Assembly: GCA_045639525.1 (NCBI GenBank)
Contig: JAZUDI010000028.1
Coordinates: 1 to 64,000, forward strand
Direction: 5' to 3'
DNA: 64,000 nucleotides
From: UBA1181 sp045639525
GTDB lineage: Bacteria; Bacteroidota; Bacteroidia; Bacteroidales; Paludibacteraceae
Shown here: piece after piece, positions 57,201 to 64,000 of the stretch
How positions within the stretch are numbered: the stretch's first letter is position 1
Layout of the letters: every line of letters starts with the position of its first letter
Notes under the pieces: model-generated
Seen by the model: only the letters and a program-made list of their open reading frames with translations
Told to the model about the DNA's origin: nothing
The model's database searches: none
Position numbers and translations under genes: made by a program

Positions 57201-60200
57201 TGTAACTGATGTGTTAATATTATAGAGACTTCCCTTGTCAGGATCCACATACGTGCTATGATAGTCTCCCGCAGCGATATGGAACGTCTCTCCATCGTAC
57301 ACCAACGGCAGGTATTCCGCAAAATCTGATGGTGACATTGCATTGTTCCAATCAGAACCATCTCCTGTACCGTCAACCTTGACATAGTATCCATTGTCAT
57401 TCTTTTGAGGACGGACTGCCAAAGAAAGGTTTATGACGCTATCGCAACCTGCATCTGTTTTCAAGGTATCGCTGAAATAATATGATCCGACCTTCGAGCA
57501 AACCTCATCCAGATTCCTATCTATGAATGTATACGAGTCGCCAACCAACACCGTGTCCTTAACCTCAACTTTCACAGGGCTGCAGCTAATTTCGTATGCA
57601 CCCATACAGGTCATATCAAGACGCTCTACACCTCGTTGGTCTGTCAATACATTTTCAAGACGTGGGAATCTGATCGTCGTTCCATCAGAAAGTTTATCGC
57701 TTTTGAGTGCGACAACTGGAGTAAGAGCATCCTCATTTTTGATGATTGGAGAGAAAATTCCAGTCGATGCGTCGAATGTTCCATCAAAAAGAGATGTCAA
57801 AATTTCCTCGTTTCTGTCAGGAACAATTTCCAATTCCGTAGGGAGATCCTTTCGGTCAAAGATTGAAAGGATATTCTCCTTTAAAACGCTCTCATCAATT
57901 GGACTTATTTCGTAATCTCCATAATTAAGGATTCGAGACAATATATTGTTCTTAAAATCAATCTCGCTGGACCTTGTTCCTATCACTTCTCCATTGTTAC
58001 CCAAAATGATATTTCCTCTAAACAATAAATTTCCAGGAAATGAATTGACCAAATATCCTCCAAATGAATTACCTACAATTGTATTGTTCAACATGGTTGA
58101 GTTGCAACCTGAATAACTGAATAGATTTCCTTTATTACCTTCATTTACGTTTGACATATTTCCAGTAATGTCCTTATTGGTATTCGAAACTATCGTATTG
58201 TTAACGAACAGAACATTCTCGGTACCAGAATTAAACTGCATTAAAGTAGTAAATTCATTATTGTAAATTGAATTACCATTTAAACTAGTTCCCTTTTTAG
58301 CATTCTTACCGTTAAACAAAAAGTGCAAACCTTTATTTTGGTTGTACTTGGAGTGACTCAAATCAGCACTGTGATAGCCATTAAAATAAATATCGGCATC
58401 CGAACTACCTAAGAATTCGGAAGAATCAATGTTGATAGAATCAGTTGTAACATACAGAAGTCCTGAAGAGACCGTATTCTTGAAACGACAATTATTAATA
58501 CTGAAATAACTCAAGTCGTCCCCTCCTTTTTCTGTTAATATAAAATACCCTTGGGATTCATTATCAACAAAATCACAATCATCCATCACAAAACCCGACC
58601 ATCCATATTTTTTAATACCACCTTTATTTTCTTCAAAACTTGTTGACTTCAACAAAGTATTGTCAAGAATATAGAGAAGACCCTTGTTATTCTTAAGTTC
58701 TGAATTTGTTAGAGAGAAATCGTGTCCTATGGATTTAATTATTTCTGATCCATCACCATTCGCATAAGCATAAACTTTATTTAACCTTAATTCATGACCT
58801 GGATGAATACCAGGATTTTCTTGTGCTTGAATCAAACTACTCTGGTTATTTTCGAAAAGGACGGAATCAACTGACAATTTCATGGCCTGAGGCATAAAAA
58901 TAACACTCTCTAGGTTTTTCTTGAAGGCCGAATTCATCACCTCTACGACATCACCTTCATATGGCATGTAAATCGAATAGCCGTTATACAAGAATTCGGA
59001 ACGAGAAATCTTAACATGTTGATTGGGACTAACGAAATAGACTGCGTTTTTTGCATTCTTTATGTATAGTCCATCAAACTCGACAGACAAATCTTTATTT
59101 ATGTTTGAGAAGAATATATAGATTGCATTATCCTCTCTACCTTCAATGTCAATTGTCACAAAACCATCATCTCCCACGGTTTCTTCAACCAAATCATTCC
59201 TTATTATATCTCCATCAAATATAGTTTGATATATCTCAGGTTCGCTTGGCACTTTCAAAGATTCTTCTGCAGATCCTGACGCCTCTGCCGGATATCCTCC
59301 TCTAATAGTCACACTACTATTGATAGTATATTGACGGGAATTTGCTGTTTTTGCGACATTCAAATTATAACCATACAGCGGTTTATATGTACCTGCTGCC
59401 ACATAAAACGTCACACCATCGGGAACCAAAGGCAAGCACGCAGCGAAATCCTCACCACTCATGGCATCATCCCAACTGCTACCGTCTCCCTTTCCTGATC
59501 TTTCTGTCTTGACATAATAATTAAGGGAATCAGCGTTAGGTCTTACAAACAGAGTATATGAGATTATACTATCACATCCTTCGCTTGTTTTCAACGATAC
59601 TAATACATTTTCATGTCGACCAAAAACCGTATATACAGAATCATGGAACTCCTCTCCTATTGAAATTGTATCTATAGCATACGTAGTATCAATCTCGCAT
59701 GGAATTTCATAGGCACCCATACAGGTCATCTCTCTTCGAACTGCTCCTCTTTGGTCAGTGAACACACCATCAATACGTGGAAAACGAATTTCAACATCGT
59801 CTGATAGCTTGTCATTCACGACCTTCACAGTTGGAGTTAATCCCATGTTATCTGCAACATTTGCATCAAACAACTTTGCGGTCTTATCGTAATGACCATC
59901 TAAGATGGTTGAACAATCTTCATAGGAAATCAATGTGTTAGTTCCAGTAGAGGAAACACCAGTTCCCTCTATAATAATATTATCCTTAGCATGGACGTCA
60001 AAATCACTCATTCCACCATCAATCACGACACCATCAATGATGTTTCCCACCATGCTCCAGTTTCCTGGATTATAAAGTACGACACCATTCTCACCAACAA
60101 CTGGAGAACCCGTAGTGTTTGAAATTAACGTATTGTTATAAAACCTGAAATCGTCGATATCAGTAAGATTAATCGTACCAATATTTCTATTATAATTATG

Positions 60201-62744
60201 AGTATAAGTAGAATTAATAGATTGAAAACGTTCACATCCATAGATATAAACAACGGAACCACGATCTGCATAGCAATTCTCAAATGTCGAATTTTCAATC
60301 ACCACATCTCCTCCCTTGAATGTGTAGATGGCGCCTCCAGTATAACAAGTATTGCATTGACTGAAATAAGAGTTCCTTACACTCAACGAACCTCTATTTA
60401 TTATGGCTCCACTATTGCTGCCACAAGCGACATTCTTTATGAAACGACAACTATCTACCACTATTTCGGATCCCACCGAACCATTTACACATGTAGTATT
60501 CCCTACAAATTCAACAGAACTAAGAATCAATCTTAAATTTTCGTTATTCATAGATATAGATCCCCATGGGTAATATGTCGCAACAAAACAACCCTTAACT
60601 TTCAAACCATACAGACTCAAATCCCCATATTGAGCAAATAATGTCCTAACATTATCATAGTCATTCTCAAAAGTAAGCTTACCAATATAGGCACCGTCAT
60701 TTGATTCTACATTATTACCCTTTATATCTCCATTAAAGATGGTTTCATACTTCTTAGGGTCACTCAAAGCACCCGTTTTGGCATCCGCTGGATATCCACC
60801 TTTTATTGAAACTTCGCTGTTTACAATAAATACGGAGTTGTTTGCTAAAACAAGATTCATATCTTTATCATACAATGGGAAGTATGTACCCTCTGCCACA
60901 TAGAAGGTTGTTCCATCCTTAACCTTAGGCAATGTGTACGCAAAAGTCTGTGGACTCATTGCAGTCTCCCAAGACGAACCATTACCCCAACCATCAACCT
61001 TAACATAAAATTCAGTACGTGTCAAATCCACTACGGCAGGTTCTGGACAAACCACATCGGACAACTCAGAAGTACTTGAAAAGTACGTTGCCGTTGCAGT
61101 GAAAGCAGGAAGCGGCGCATCCTTGATTATTTCATTATCCCTTGATAAAGAAAATGAGAATTTACCATCCTCATCAGTATAGACTGAATCTACCAACACT
61201 TCCGCAGTTTGATTACCCTGGGAAGTATAGAACAGCTCTATCTTAGCCGATATAGCTGTATCAATCTTTCCTACAATGTCTATAGTCTTTGAAGAGACTT
61301 TACATGAAGTGAATTCAGGAACCGGTAATGATATGGTTCTATTAACCGCCTTATAGTCCTTCGCAGTATGAAGGAATTTTGTCTCCGTTACCAAAGAGGG
61401 ACTACCTGTTTTGTAATCTATACTAATCGCATCCTTGCCATTCGAGTCCAGTGTCGCATTTCTAACTTGTAAATTTGAGAAAATACTAACATAAGAGATT
61501 CCCTCGTCTTTATTATAGCTAATTTCACCTCCTAATATAACTAACTCACCATATCTTACATATTCTATACCAATACCATCATTGTATCCAACATGACAAT
61601 TCTGTAACGTCAGATGAAGCGCACCCCAATTTATACCGCCCTTGCCATTAGGCATAGCTTCCCCATCTGGAGTTACGCCAAAGTAGCAATCTTTCAATGT
61701 AACTGAGTGATTTGTTGCTCCATTTGTACGGATACCATAACCTCCATTATTACCAAAATAATTATTTGAAAAATCTTTAAACGACGAATAAGTTCCTCCT
61801 GGAATATACCCGTCCCCTTTGTTTCCCAAATCAGTACCTTTATCAAGATATTTATTTGTACCTATAAAGTTACCTTTGATTAATTTTATTCCTGAATTTG
61901 AATTATCGGAAATTCCATCTTTACGATTTCCAGATATCACATTATTTGTTAGAGTATCTATTATCGAAGAATTCAATATTCCCAAGCCATTCGGCAACGA
62001 ACTTTTTTGATCTTTACTAAGTCCAATGACATTGTCTGTTAATTTTTCCACGGTACCACGATAACCAACGACAACACCAATGGAATCATTTCCTGAGATG
62101 ACACAACCTTCTATAGAACTTACAGTCACATCATGGACAACCAGACCAATTCTGTTATTGAGTATATTGCTATTTATTACCCTACTAGCATTACCAACTC
62201 CATAGAATCCATTTCCTATGGCATCACACCCCTCAAAGGAGGATGCTCCTGCGTAATTTTCAAATCCATATCTCCCATTATTTAACGCTTTACAACGGAT
62301 AAATGATACTGATTCTATACAATAGAATCCATATGTTTTACAATTTCGAGCAATACAATCATAAACTTTACTAGCAGTTTGAAAAGAGAATCCATAGTCA
62401 CTATTTTGTACTATGATATTTTTCACAAATGCACCACTTGTTTTTAGAGCAGTGAAAACGTATGTATCCTTTTCTTCATTGTAACCATCAATTATAATAG
62501 AATCAGCCCACGTTGATCCATCCACACATGCTTCCGTTTCCAATCCCGATCCAATACGAATTACCTTATCACCACTTTTAGCAAATTCGAAGACAATGGT
62601 ATCCTCCGCTGTTGCAGTTTCACATGCCCAACGCAAAGACCCTACTTCAGAGGCATCATCTGAAGTATTTGTAACTTGAACCTTTGCACCAAATATCATT
62701 TGAGCCATCATCAAGACAGCAATCAAAGAAAAAATTCTTTTCAT
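48288..62744 (-). CDS. Giant 4818-residue surface adhesin: beta-helix modules, SprB repeats, T9SS-type tail
   Basis: The ATG at 62744 gives the signal peptide MKRIFSLIAVLMMAQMIFGA; 62768 is an alternative. Residues about 25-560 form a right-handed beta-helix. Four modules then start near residues 575, 1071, 1783 and 2201 with 'YYVK....G.G..W..AM', continue with 'TFYVAAGTY' and 'I.GGYP', and run through beta-helix rungs to a closing 'DQRG..R....CMGAYE' of choice-of-anchor-Q type. Residues about 2680-4650 carry SprB-like repeats (for example NVSCNGMADGVIELFVSGG). The end (SASPNPFKEGEDIEIRAAF ... IRVYHIDGK) resembles a T9SS type A tail, although longer. It is likely a T9SS-exported filament or adhesin. 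The first 1700 codons are strikingly AT-rich compared with the remainder. The TANFOR-like gene follows after 62 bases without a terminator, so one operon is possible. Confidence 0.8.
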   Translation of the reverse strand: MKRIFSLIAVLMMAQMIFGAKVQVTNTSDDASEVGSLRWACETATAEDTIVFEFAKSGDKVIRIGSGLETEACVDGSTWADSIIIDGYNEEKDTYVFTALKTSGAFVKNIIVQNSDYGFSFQTASKVYDCIARNCKTYGFYCIESVSFIRCKALNNGRYGFENYAGASSFEGCDAIGNGFYGVGNASRVINSNILNNRIGLVVHDVTVSSIEGCVISGNDSIGVVVGYRGTVEKLTDNVIGLSKDQKSSLPNGLGILNSSIIDTLTNNVISGNRKDGISDNSNSGIKLIKGNFIGTNKYLDKGTDLGNKGDGYIPGGTYSSFKDFSNNYFGNNGGYGIRTNGATNHSVTLKDCYFGVTPDGEAMPNGKGGINWGALHLTLQNCHVGYNDGIGIEYVRYGELVILGGEISYNKDEGISYVSIFSNLQVRNATLDSNGKDAISIDYKTGSPSLVTETKFLHTAKDYKAVNRTISLPVPEFTSCKVSSKTIDIVGKIDTAISAKIELFYTSQGNQTAEVLVDSVYTDEDGKFSFSLSRDNEIIKDAPLPAFTATATYFSSTSELSDVVCPEPAVVDLTRTEFYVKVDGWGNGSSWETAMSPQTFAYTLPKVKDGTTFYVAEGTYFPLYDKDMNLVLANNSVFIVNSEVSIKGGYPADAKTGALSDPKKYETIFNGDIKGNNVESNDGAYIGKLTFENDYDNVRTLFAQYGDLSLYGLKVKGCFVATYYPWGSISMNNENLRLILSSVEFVGNTTCVNGSVGSEIVVDSCRFIKNVACGSNSGAIINRGSLSVRNSYFSQCNTCYTGGAIYTFKGGDVVIENSTFENCYADRGSVVYIYGCERFQSINSTYTHNYNRNIGTINLTDIDDFRFYNNTLISNTTGSPVVGENGVVLYNPGNWSMVGNIIDGVVIDGGMSDFDVHAKDNIIIEGTGVSSTGTNTLISYEDCSTILDGHYDKTAKLFDANVADNMGLTPTVKVVNDKLSDDVEIRFPRIDGVFTDQRGAVRREMTCMGAYEIPCEIDTTYAIDTISIGEEFHDSVYTVFGRHENVLVSLKTSEGCDSIISYTLFVRPNADSLNYYVKTERSGKGDGSSWDDAMSGEDFAACLPLVPDGVTFYVAAGTYKPLYGYNLNVAKTANSRQYTINSSVTIRGGYPAEASGSAEESLKVPSEPEIYQTIFDGDIIRNDLVEETVGDDGFVTIDIEGREDNAIYIFFSNINKDLSVEFDGLYIKNAKNAVYFVSPNQHVKISRSEFLYNGYSIYMPYEGDVVEVMNSAFKKNLESVIFMPQAMKLSVDSVLFENNQSSLIQAQENPGIHPGHELRLNKVYAYANGDGSEIIKSIGHDFSLTNSELKNNKGLLYILDNTLLKSTSFEENKGGIKKYGWSGFVMDDCDFVDNESQGYFILTEKGGDDLSYFSINNCRFKNTVSSGLLYVTTDSINIDSSEFLGSSDADIYFNGYHSADLSHSKYNQNKGLHFLFNGKNAKKGTSLNGNSIYNNEFTTLMQFNSGTENVLFVNNTIVSNTNKDITGNMSNVNEGNKGNLFSYSGCNSTMLNNTIVGNSFGGYLVNSFPGNLLFRGNIILGNNGEVIGTRSSEIDFKNNILSRILNYGDYEISPIDESVLKENILSIFDRKDLPTELEIVPDRNEEILTSLFDGTFDASTGIFSPIIKNEDALTPVVALKSDKLSDGTTIRFPRLENVLTDQRGVERLDMTCMGAYEISCSPVKVEVKDTVLVGDSYTFIDRNLDEVCSKVGSYYFSDTLKTDAGCDSVINLSLAVRPQKNDNGYYVKVDGTGDGSDWNNAMSPSDFAEYLPLVYDGETFHIAAGDYHSTYVDPDKGSLYNINTSVTLIGGYPDTVTTVGVAPAPEHYKTRLTADVKGNDNFSVETYSLDDVYTTGFAENDSFLIQINGNPSVTLFGLTLSGVHSCGNSAVQMDGGSLLVDRCVVTENLSSAISAKNADISVLNSVITKNEAVRGTAFDLEGGRLNVENSTLHLNVQGGARCVVENPSGAVAYLSNTDATFKNNTIANNMATTGTVLALSRSAVSMVNNTVIGNQVTVSADNNASFAAAFDDLSKVSLFGNIIVGNEDILVSKANVASEGYNIFPSDWTGGVEENDMKMGPVEYENVFDGKVSYEKESVFSANVEDNGGYTPTVAVFQSLFEGGKVIAIPSEAKRVDADQRGMSRKDTSCVGAFEFPTYVDYYVKQSPVGDGTGRDWANAMGDSTFARYFAIVPAGATFHVAAGTYHPLQDRVYNYSHKNSYRRFYASRPLNVFGGYSPQANEGAVSDPVKYATILSADMEENDVYSVSPSDYAVVADANFEDNSSYVMYFESKLSGTVNLKGLRFKGNHTQFRGCSAALTMYSTNGETLNAHLDSCSFFNTTLGIFSNADTLTVTACRFDSIKEYGLSHTAYYKPSFMKVEGTSFDNVTSALSAMMQEGDVKIQNSTFNNVITAITVNHTAGGDELNVGVRHNTISYYSKGSLGVYLPSNADVELVGNIFNTFVNLTASSESVSGKLESDYNIYVNEPKSANGQWLMGEHDMMLTSEDLVGVLAGEMKADRFISETRVEKPEHFTSVIPMLFDVLPNGEYVRMPIEEASVKVDQIATERLDLTSIGAYEMFSGRDTVVVDLVDTVCLGLNYQRGGWNLQSDTLSEGLYSYERFARGKIATDTIYNLELHVNPFDHIKLDQVVAQPTLCHGDGYGIVSLTPHCNIPGSTDVYVINSLGDTVSSDVNSFNIIYKNEEMLTGRYTLSISPITQCVVDTSVSFEIFDRDSLHAMPCADMILTSCANEPTSELKISLVGYHPAMKFYYDSVEVSSLTKGFELISEEDAAVTSLAEVQLSAIPVGYHTLYAVDACENQYPVKDFTVAVPASELVDMELVEYTVDSLPCGLDLGAAKVHVVAGAAANFSLKSSNGYAYDMLFAGKDTVLSFEDLPRGKYEVRLKKYGTDCTDSAYASFEIRSPEPLSVSLVSNGAACVDGMVKVSAQGGRGKYIYHWTNPVGEKADSVSPIMNEVSAGSYICVVEDSVHCLSLPDTLTILPNVENLSPLSVDSVATKNITCFKGNNGTIEVRFSTENAKQSVACTVTNKETGEVTGVSDTYEHSKGLLAIRTLPVGSFSYEVYYGTETCRLDTSSIKGEFSVSPKAVPFAMDPLKILSPQTCLSDPDGVTVNSATGWEEDYMVNLISSSGGIFPMTPVVEGGVSKLYAAKLSGGHTYYYQVLDACGSEMLTESVEFPLYEPLALTVDSYTDSVTCARANDAQISFTVSGGILDNHKAFVNDSVFDEKGSVVCDQIGKGDYYVSFKSVNASCPDSVGQYVRIAGPDTLAIKYTLTGNCATSKLIASASGECGSYSYLWSDGEQSVEGDENIPFALEAGRSYSLTITDDHGCDQFEKSFVIPTADQLPSISQKVYPESEKCYQGNNGSILVKPSLSAPLDFAITATVSYRMVGSDDSVSVECVLDPDNSYSTPRTLAPGEYQVVSYLGSIDCDMGVAPAVKTVKVDALPPLKIRSKFDVTDHTCFSPNGAVQFNVEGWTYTHTADIYKVGAESGLYLSDVKPKSTTPEYVGVFDVQSMPYGLYKVIVKDICGNSDESQAFEIQYKPSAIANVSAKGLTCINEPNGVLSFEVHGWTPLHGCSIVKNDNVADGRISPALPVSIDEESKIAYFSIDTMTAGNWRIWVSNECGEAFRPDTFVKVKGIDPYKIDLEHKPSKLELLCPYDKDGVIVLNVTGGFSESSFLGSSTKVVQYYGPTGEYVDSFVIKLDTSYVVTPKYDSLNPIVTYDTTFKVVSQEQTTVEKDGVVVDTVIIHYDTIVITNTSYPQLVDIDGNFINDTTIRIDTFSVEQRVEKYGMLDSLETTPITYDFFSADPEGSLSGRYKYVDLDAGTYRFTYKSALKGCSDKIDFDTRVTKPADVNLNRAVMPISCSSFSDGVISLAPRRGGASYQYFVAHDSADPYNLNRLYVEDKDKGVVEYQPNGVALSYRIDTLYDQSDIKSIVWSYNSYKNEGWKVLDNIVFPDSTDITEEIYYKGADIIKTPVYSNSHLEPFWHDKMGETFESNVVTISNLSAGYYAVLVQDAKACKYRDTFEVKLPDSPLKIDSVVFDANLAACDPTRRQILAYASGGWGEYNFTFSDKSKVESSLGEQSDGFRGGEATHYDKTTVSGWGVSQFLDPGDYTVVVLDEQGCVVESEKTYPVTSRFTLHIDSTRTKCPEDPTAAVEIKFVDGYTEGKNYQVVEYTSPCRTDTLDECRDQTLVEMHESIAPSHYVGEKGDYRYIPVDLSSLKMRSKTHGLFVYEVDGNHCGTYVQGTVVDTIPIFKSSSKSVQNVSCNGMADGVIELFVSGGTAPYTVERNTSWMSADKLQLYKGLPVNESSIVLDMYDPNTGNKVKDTTIIQRYITMRDMPAGTYYFTVIDDRECRSVMGDTATFDEKVVVKEPEKLEAEFAASFVCKEPSVTKGGNLFLKNVKGGVAPYVFSYGYNYGGETVFKDDCQSIEEIPVASPGFTVSVVVRDANQCETTSGVVFQEGELQVDTFDFWASTWYEFGDVVALIDVCGPEATFDSVSYVFYDEFHNVDPRIKMLDKRLYIYDLDANKEAADAVRRYGDRTKEMVPDAYFEKMFNLRPEISKGQARHMNFFKFEDSSIDLKDIKDNHVMSEALANHSVLMKAYFLGCEYQLEERTDFFHVINPNNNPPYTPIGQRYQIISFSASPNPFKEGEDIEIRAAFTESVKDAKIRVYHIDGKTSKTIEIRFSDLNLEDGEYVFRKSYHPSDLFGEAAMPDYAIIFLTTGQDQKSATLLHRGVNEDYWR
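49680..53590 (-). repeat. SprB-type repeats in the 4818-residue adhesin
   Basis: At least seven repeats share the pattern 'v..v.C....dG.i.f.v.GG'. Cores include KNITCFKGNNGTIEVRF, DSVTCARANDAQISFTVSGG, HTCFSPNGAVQFNVEGW, LTCINEPNGVLSFEVHGW, LLCPYDKDGVIVLNVTGG, ISCSSFSDGVISL and NVSCNGMADGVIELFVSGG. This repeat family is named after the gliding adhesin SprB. Confidence 0.75.
54960..61030 (-). repeat. Four beta-helix modules in the 4818-residue adhesin
   Basis: Module starts lie near 61020, 59530, 57395 and 56140. Each begins with a 'YYVK...G.G..W..AM' segment, then '.TFYVAAGTY', 'VTIRGGYP' and 'Y.TIF.GDI..ND', followed by beta-helix rungs rich in 'NN.I..N', and ends with '.VPRID..TDQRG..R' and 'GAYE'. 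Lengths are about 500, 710, 420 and 480 residues. Confidence 0.75.
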
Positions 62745-62887
62745 CGTATATGAATTACGTCCATTCAATAAAACTCCAGGAAATTCTGTAATCTCTCAGT
62801 CACACATAAACCTTTTTAGCGTACTATGTATCAAGCATTTACAAGCCATCCACATTCAAGAAACACTCTTTTCTGGAAAAACCGATG

Positions 62888-62913
62888 CGAAATTAGTCAA
62901 TATAATTGCCAAA
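62888..62913 (-). promoter_or_regulatory. Possible promoter of the giant adhesin gene
   Basis: On the minus strand TAATTTCG (62888-62895) is one mismatch from TAnnTTTG. A T-rich stretch ending in TTTG (62910-62913) lies 14 bases upstream. The leader before the ATG at 62744 would be about 140 bases. This is the only -7-like box I find in the gap 62745-63013, which otherwise holds nothing recognisable. Confidence 0.35.
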
Positions 62914-63013
62914 AAAAAGTGTTTTTTAACTTATTTTTCGCCCAAAAGTGGAAAAATTGACCATTCCGCCACTATCATTAACAATCACCAACTATCACAG
63001 CCAATAGCAAAAA

Positions 63014-63059
63014 AGAAGAAAATTCAACCTCTCCCACACGGGAACGGGAATTTTCTTCT
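63014..63059 (-). terminator. Strong terminator after rpoC/DUF3467
   Basis: AGAAGAAAATTC (63014-63025) pairs perfectly with GAATTTTCTTCT (63048-63059). A run of T follows on the minus strand (the A-run at 63009-63014), and a T-run (63061-63066) lies on the plus strand too. A smaller CCC/GGG stem sits in the loop. It is 66 bases after the DUF3467 stop at 63125 and ends the RNA polymerase operon. Confidence 0.85.
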
Positions 63060-63124
63060 AGTTTTTTATAAGAGATATAAACAAAATTCACACTAACCAC
63101 AAAAAATGGATGGTATGAACCCCA

Positions 63125-63442
63125 TCAAGCCTCCCCACCTCCAAATCCGCTGAATTTAAAGCGATCAACACCTTGAGGAGCTTGTGTGCCGTCAATACGG
63201 CCAAACTGTTGCTCATACTTTTTGATATTCTCCTGCAAGGCAGTCATCAAAAGTTTCGCATGGGCAGGCGTTAAAATAACACGCGATTTCACCTTCCCCT
63301 TAGGAGTATTAGGCATTATTCTCACAAAATCCAAGACAAATTCAGAAGCGGAATGCGAAATAATCGCAAAGTTGGAATAGACACCATCGGCTACCTCCTC
63401 TGTAATTTCAATATTTAATTTTTTTTCGTTTTGATCTTCCAT
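63125..63442 (-). CDS. DUF3467 domain protein next to rpoC
   Basis: 105 residues from the ATG at 63442; an ATG at 63454 is also possible. The pattern LNIEITEEVADGVYSNFAII, SHSASEFVLDFVRIMP and VILTPAHAKLLMTALQENI is typical of DUF3467 proteins. There is no signal peptide or membrane span. The gene directly follows rpoC (75 bases), a conserved arrangement in Bacteroidota, so it is co-transcribed with RNA polymerase subunits. Its function is not established; a link to transcription or gene regulation is only inferred from position. Confidence 0.88.
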   Translation of the reverse strand: MEDQNEKKLNIEITEEVADGVYSNFAIISHSASEFVLDFVRIMPNTPKGKVKSRVILTPAHAKLLMTALQENIKKYEQQFGRIDGTQAPQGVDRFKFSGFGGGEA

Positions 63443-63517
63443 ACTATCCAGCATTTAAAAAGAGAGGACTAACCATAAAGTCAGTCCTCTCCACAATTTA
63501 TTACTATGAATAAGCCA

Positions 63518-64000
63518 TTAAGCCTCTTCCTCTACCGCATCTTCCTTGCTTTGAGGACCATATAGAGGTTCCATCTCCTCCTTAGAGCCAACGATCAATC
63601 TATCGAAATCACGTTGTCCAGTACCGGCAGGGATCTTGTGACCACAGATCACATTCTCCTTCATACCCTCCAAGAAGTCAACCTTTCCACGGATAGCAGC
63701 ATCGTTCAAGACCTTAGTAGTCTCCTGGAATGACGCAGCTGACATGAAGCTGGTTGTTTGCAATGCGGCACGTGTGATACCTTGAAGAATTTGAGAAGAG
63801 ACAGCAGGAACTGCGTCACGAACCTCTACTGGCTTCAAATCACGACGCTTCAATGTACTGTTCTCGTCTCTCAACTTGCGGACAGTCACGATTTGACCTG
63901 CCTTCAAGTTCTCTGAGTCTCCAGCGTCAACGACAACCTTCTTACCGAAGATTCTATCGTTCTCCTCCATAAACTCGAGCTTATCAACGATCTCCTTCTC
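63518..64000 (-). CDS. rpoC: RNA polymerase beta' subunit, C-terminal fragment (5' end beyond window)
   Basis: 161 codons are open to the window edge and end at 63518. The segment VPAVSSQILQGITRAALQTT followed by SFMSAASFQETTKVLNDAAI is the conserved C-terminal region of beta', which lies near the bridge and trigger region and the omega-binding site. KVDFLEGMKENVICGHKIPA and GTGQRDF follow, as in other beta' subunits. The tail (YGPQSKEDAVEEEA) is acidic. The gene continues beyond 64000. DUF3467 follows downstream. Confidence 0.97.
   Translation of the reverse strand, partial: EKEIVDKLEFMEENDRIFGKKVVVDAGDSENLKAGQIVTVRKLRDENSTLKRRDLKPVEVRDAVPAVSSQILQGITRAALQTTSFMSAASFQETTKVLNDAAIRGKVDFLEGMKENVICGHKIPAGTGQRDFDRLIVGSKEEMEPLYGPQSKEDAVEEEA

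Noticed and set aside
1..64000. CRISPR arrays, tRNA or rRNA genes, insertion sequences, prophage genes
   Set aside because: No regularly spaced identical repeats, cloverleaf sequences, transposase motifs or phage proteins were seen on either strand.

Overview
The window comes from a member of the Bacteroidota, most likely a Bacteroidales-type organism carrying a type IX secretion system (T9SS). The evidence is: PorP/SprF-family proteins; very large exported proteins with T9SS sorting domains of both types (B, CHU_C-like; A, por-like); SprB-type repeats; the rpoC / DUF3467 gene order; and promoters that fit the Bacteroidota consensus (TTTG about 19 bp before TAnnTTTG). No Shine-Dalgarno sequences stand out. 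Almost every gene is on the minus strand, so operons read from high to low coordinates; only 29152-31114 is on the plus strand.

Right-hand end (63125-64000): the 3' end of rpoC followed by DUF3467 and a strong terminator. From 62744 down to 35336 lies the most unusual part: a 4818-residue adhesin (beta-helix modules, then SprB repeats and a T9SS-like tail), then four co-directional genes. These encode an 1843-residue protein with a TANFOR-like N-terminus and an embedded zinc-peptidase motif, an outer-membrane beta-barrel, an 1109-residue exported protein with a coiled-coil start, and a fibronectin-III protein. This looks like one cell-surface system of unknown function. The adhesin and the peptidase protein both show a sharp change in base composition inside one reading frame.

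Middle (22337-35210): a small exported DUF4377-like protein, a heterodimeric ABC exporter whose one degenerate ATP site is split across both subunits, a plus-strand sugar operon (nucleotidyltransferase, galE), a division/RNA-decay operon (coiled-coil protein, zapA, rny) and a CaCA-family antiporter.

Left part (1-25576): two neighbouring paralogues with a glycoside hydrolase family 8 domain and DUF11 repeats, one short with a type A sorting tail and one giant with Ig-like repeats and a type B tail; then purB with an MsbA-like exporter; then a gliding-type cluster made of a 2334-residue type B adhesin, an OmpA-family beta-propeller protein and two PorP/SprF proteins, the last cut by the window edge. 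No tRNA, rRNA, CRISPR array, insertion sequence or prophage gene was recognised.
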